Assembly: GCA_052035915.1 (NCBI GenBank)
Contig: JBPOHE010000059.1
Location: 1-64,000, forward strand
Source: JBPOHE01 sp052035915
GTDB taxonomy: Bacteria; Pseudomonadota; Gammaproteobacteria; Chromatiales; Chromatiaceae
Length of the DNA: 64,000 bases
Direction: 5' to 3'
A program made the position numbers and the translations under genes. Positions 63,581 to 64,000 of the stretch are shown here, one piece after another. Position 1 is the first letter of the stretch, and every line of letters begins with the position of its first letter. The notes under the pieces were generated by a model. It was not told the DNA's origin and did not search any database. It worked only from the letters and a program-made list of their open reading frames with translations.

Positions 63581-63609
63581 GTCTGTAACGAGACCTTCCA
63601 AACAGCTTC

Positions 63610-64000
63610 TTACGCGGATCTCGATCCGCGCCAACATGAGTCAGGGAATTGGCGTGCGTGGGATATCGAAATCGGCCATGGCGCCCTCCGCCCGCTGTCG
63701 ATGAGCGTTCGAGCCACGGACTCGGAGTGGGTCGAAGTCTTCTGCCGCTTTGCGTTCCAATCCTGATTCCGGTGGGAGAGACGGCCAATGGAATGCTTTC
63801 GGCGTTTTCCCGGCCCCAAGGGCGTTAGACTTGGCGTCCAAACACTGGGAGATAGAACGCCGGCAATCCTTCCGACCGAGCCTCGAGCCGGTTTACAAGA
63901 CCTTCATGGTCGCTGCGCTTATCATTTGTGTCGAGTTGTGGTTGCGAGGCACTCTGGGGCGGTCCCAGTCTGCTTTTCCCCTCAACAACAGCGGGAGAAT
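63610..64000. other. right end of the window, no supported gene
   Basis: About 390 bases. Small open frames occur on both strands, the longest being about 85 codons and without a recognised domain or a clear ribosome binding site. A frame that is open from about 63705 to the window edge could be the start of a gene outside the window, but only a weak Met start (63907) is present. Confidence 0.35.

Noticed and set aside
63705..64000. Frame open to the window edge
   Set aside because: No clear start or family; may be a gene beyond the window but cannot be supported.

Overview
The window looks like the chromosome of a GC-rich gammaproteobacterium, probably a sulfur oxidiser of the Chromatiales type. 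The order mrcA / pilMNOPQ-aroK-aroB, csrA next to tRNA-Ser(GCU) and tRNA-Arg(ACG), and rsmI divergent from lpoA-yraN-diaA-dolP are gammaproteobacterial arrangements. A DsrC/TusE-family protein, a TauE/SafE-type permease and a cytochrome c5 fit sulfur metabolism. The taxonomic call is inference; no rRNA is present.

Layout. 1-234: cut-off end of an IS256-type element. 465-10533: housekeeping block with a conserved unknown gene, penicillin-binding protein 1A, the type IV pilus secretin and alignment complex, and two shikimate genes. An imperfect 80-bp hairpin repeat lies on each side of this block in opposite orientation. 11501-14365: slt, csrA and two tRNAs. 14410 to about 29460: a genomic island next to tRNA-Arg. 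Its left half is on the minus strand and carries primase/Toprim-DUF3987, AlpA and unknown genes, two of them apparently frameshifted. Its right half is on the plus strand and carries defence-like genes. These are a tightly overlapping five-gene set (N6-adenine methylase, ImmA/IrrE peptidase, DUF4411 PIN protein, Eco57I-type methylase, GIY-YIG-helicase), a broken PemK/MazF toxin, and a toxin-antitoxin-SecB-like-chaperone (TAC) module. An integrase remnant closes the island.

29746-34362 holds manC, a MotA/MotB-like membrane pair with a long coiled coil, and a DUF455 ferritin-like gene. 34567-39125 holds cytochrome c5, an AT-rich islet with an orphan secreted protein, an Rhs relic, a TauE-type exporter with a small membrane partner, and a tandem UspA protein. 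39502-47214 is the yra-like locus extended by a FAD-linked oxidase and a PhoR-type kinase. 47748-49768 is a four-gene operon joining two unknown proteins, a Cas6/Cmx6-like protein and a DsrC-like protein, with no other cas genes or array in view. 49863-63319 carries a PiuC-type hydroxylase, an Excalibur protein, a 1725-residue exonuclease-RecQ-UvrD fusion, a GT39-like membrane glycosyltransferase, a MoeB/ThiF protein, and an amino-acid-binding protein directly followed by an SLC13/ArsB-type permease.

The most striking non-coding feature is a family of eight roughly 120-bp dispersed palindromic repeats. Each has two GTTCTC/GAGAAC hairpins inside outer CCGGGC/GCCCGG arms. All lie between genes, and some share longer flanking sequence. 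No CRISPR array, rRNA or complete insertion sequence was found.
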